Shown one piece after another: positions 5,093 to 5,199 of a DNA stretch of 5,199 nt (the stretch's first letter is position 1; each line of letters starts with the position of its first letter). The notes beneath the pieces are model-generated. The model did not search any database. It saw nothing but the letters and a program-made list of their open reading frames with translations, and was not told the origin of the DNA. Source of the stretch: Bacillota bacterium (lineage in GTDB: Bacteria; Bacillota; UBA4882; UBA8346); the NCBI GenBank assembly GCA_003501365.1, contig DNPP01000044.1, positions 1 to 5,199 on the forward strand. The letters are read 5' to 3'. The translations under genes were made by a program, and so were the position numbers.

Positions 5093-5199
5093 ATGGAAAT
5101 CAAAATAGCCCAAGACTTATTTGAAAATGAAGCTAAATTGGCCGACGCCAATAAAGAACGAATGAAACAACGTGGTTTAATGGCGGTTAATATAATGGG
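5093..5199 (+). CDS. hypB: N-terminal fragment of hydrogenase nickel GTPase HypB
   Basis: The gene runs off the right edge after 35 complete codons. It reads MEIKIAQDLFENEAKLADAN, then KERMKQRGLMAVNIMG, which matches the HypB segment just before the Walker A loop (normally N-x-M-G-S-P-G-x-G-K-T). HypB is a SIMIBI-class GTPase that passes nickel on during [NiFe]-hydrogenase maturation together with HypA. The start is preceded by GAGGTGG (5079-5085) at seven bases' spacing, overlapping the 3' end of hypA. Neither a His-rich nickel-storage stretch nor the CxxCGC motif of E. coli-type HypB is present before the G-domain, so this looks like the short form. The identification rests on the fragment plus its position directly after hypA. 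Confidence 0.88.
   Translation, partial: MEIKIAQDLFENEAKLADANKERMKQRGLMAVNIM

Noticed and set aside
1..5199. CRISPR arrays, insertion sequences, tRNA or rRNA genes
   Set aside because: I saw no regularly spaced repeats, transposase-like frames, terminal inverted repeats with target duplications, or tRNA-like folds on reading the window.

Overview
The window looks like a piece of chromosome from a Firmicutes-type bacterium that probably has an outer membrane. Two things point there. The order rpmE, DUF1385/yqhQ-type gene, prfA, prmC is typical of Firmicutes. The first complete gene, however, encodes a signal-peptide-bearing beta-barrel protein ending in Tyr-Lys-Phe, as expected for an outer-membrane protein. 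Diderm Firmicutes lineages (Negativicutes, Halanaerobiales, Limnochordia-like groups) would reconcile both; I cannot choose among them from sequence alone.

Layout, all genes on the + strand. Positions 1-102 are the 3' end of an unrecognised gene, closed by a strong intrinsic terminator (144-174). About 400 very AT-rich bases follow without a convincing gene. They hold a candidate sigma-A promoter (452-480) bracketed by two near-identical dyad motifs, GGTCGAAAnnTGAC. The monocistronic outer-membrane barrel gene lies at 577-1374 (TTG start, strong Shine-Dalgarno) with its own terminator (1393-1425). Next comes a near-consensus promoter (1490-1517) embedded in a perfect 12-bp inverted repeat, driving rpmE (ribosomal protein L31, TTG start at 1557). 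A hairpin terminator-like structure (1765-1788) follows rpmE.

From 1859 to the right edge the genes are packed as one apparent operon: yqhQ-like membrane protein, prfA (RF1), prmC (the methyltransferase that modifies the GGQ glutamine of release factors), hypA and the start of hypB. The gap between yqhQ and prfA is 11 nt, prfA and prmC overlap by 14 nt, prmC and hypA overlap by 8 nt, and hypA and hypB are 2 nt apart.

Functionally, prfA and prmC are an enzyme-substrate pair in translation termination, and rpmE adds a ribosomal component. HypA and HypB begin a separate job, nickel delivery to [NiFe]-hydrogenase (or urease), yet appear translationally coupled to prmC. I found no mobile element, CRISPR array, tRNA or rRNA. 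I also see no clearly novel system. The most notable signals are the two promoter-associated repeats, the barrel gene in a Firmicutes-type locus, the coupling of nickel-maturation genes to the release-factor operon, and an NLPY in place of NPPY in PrmC.
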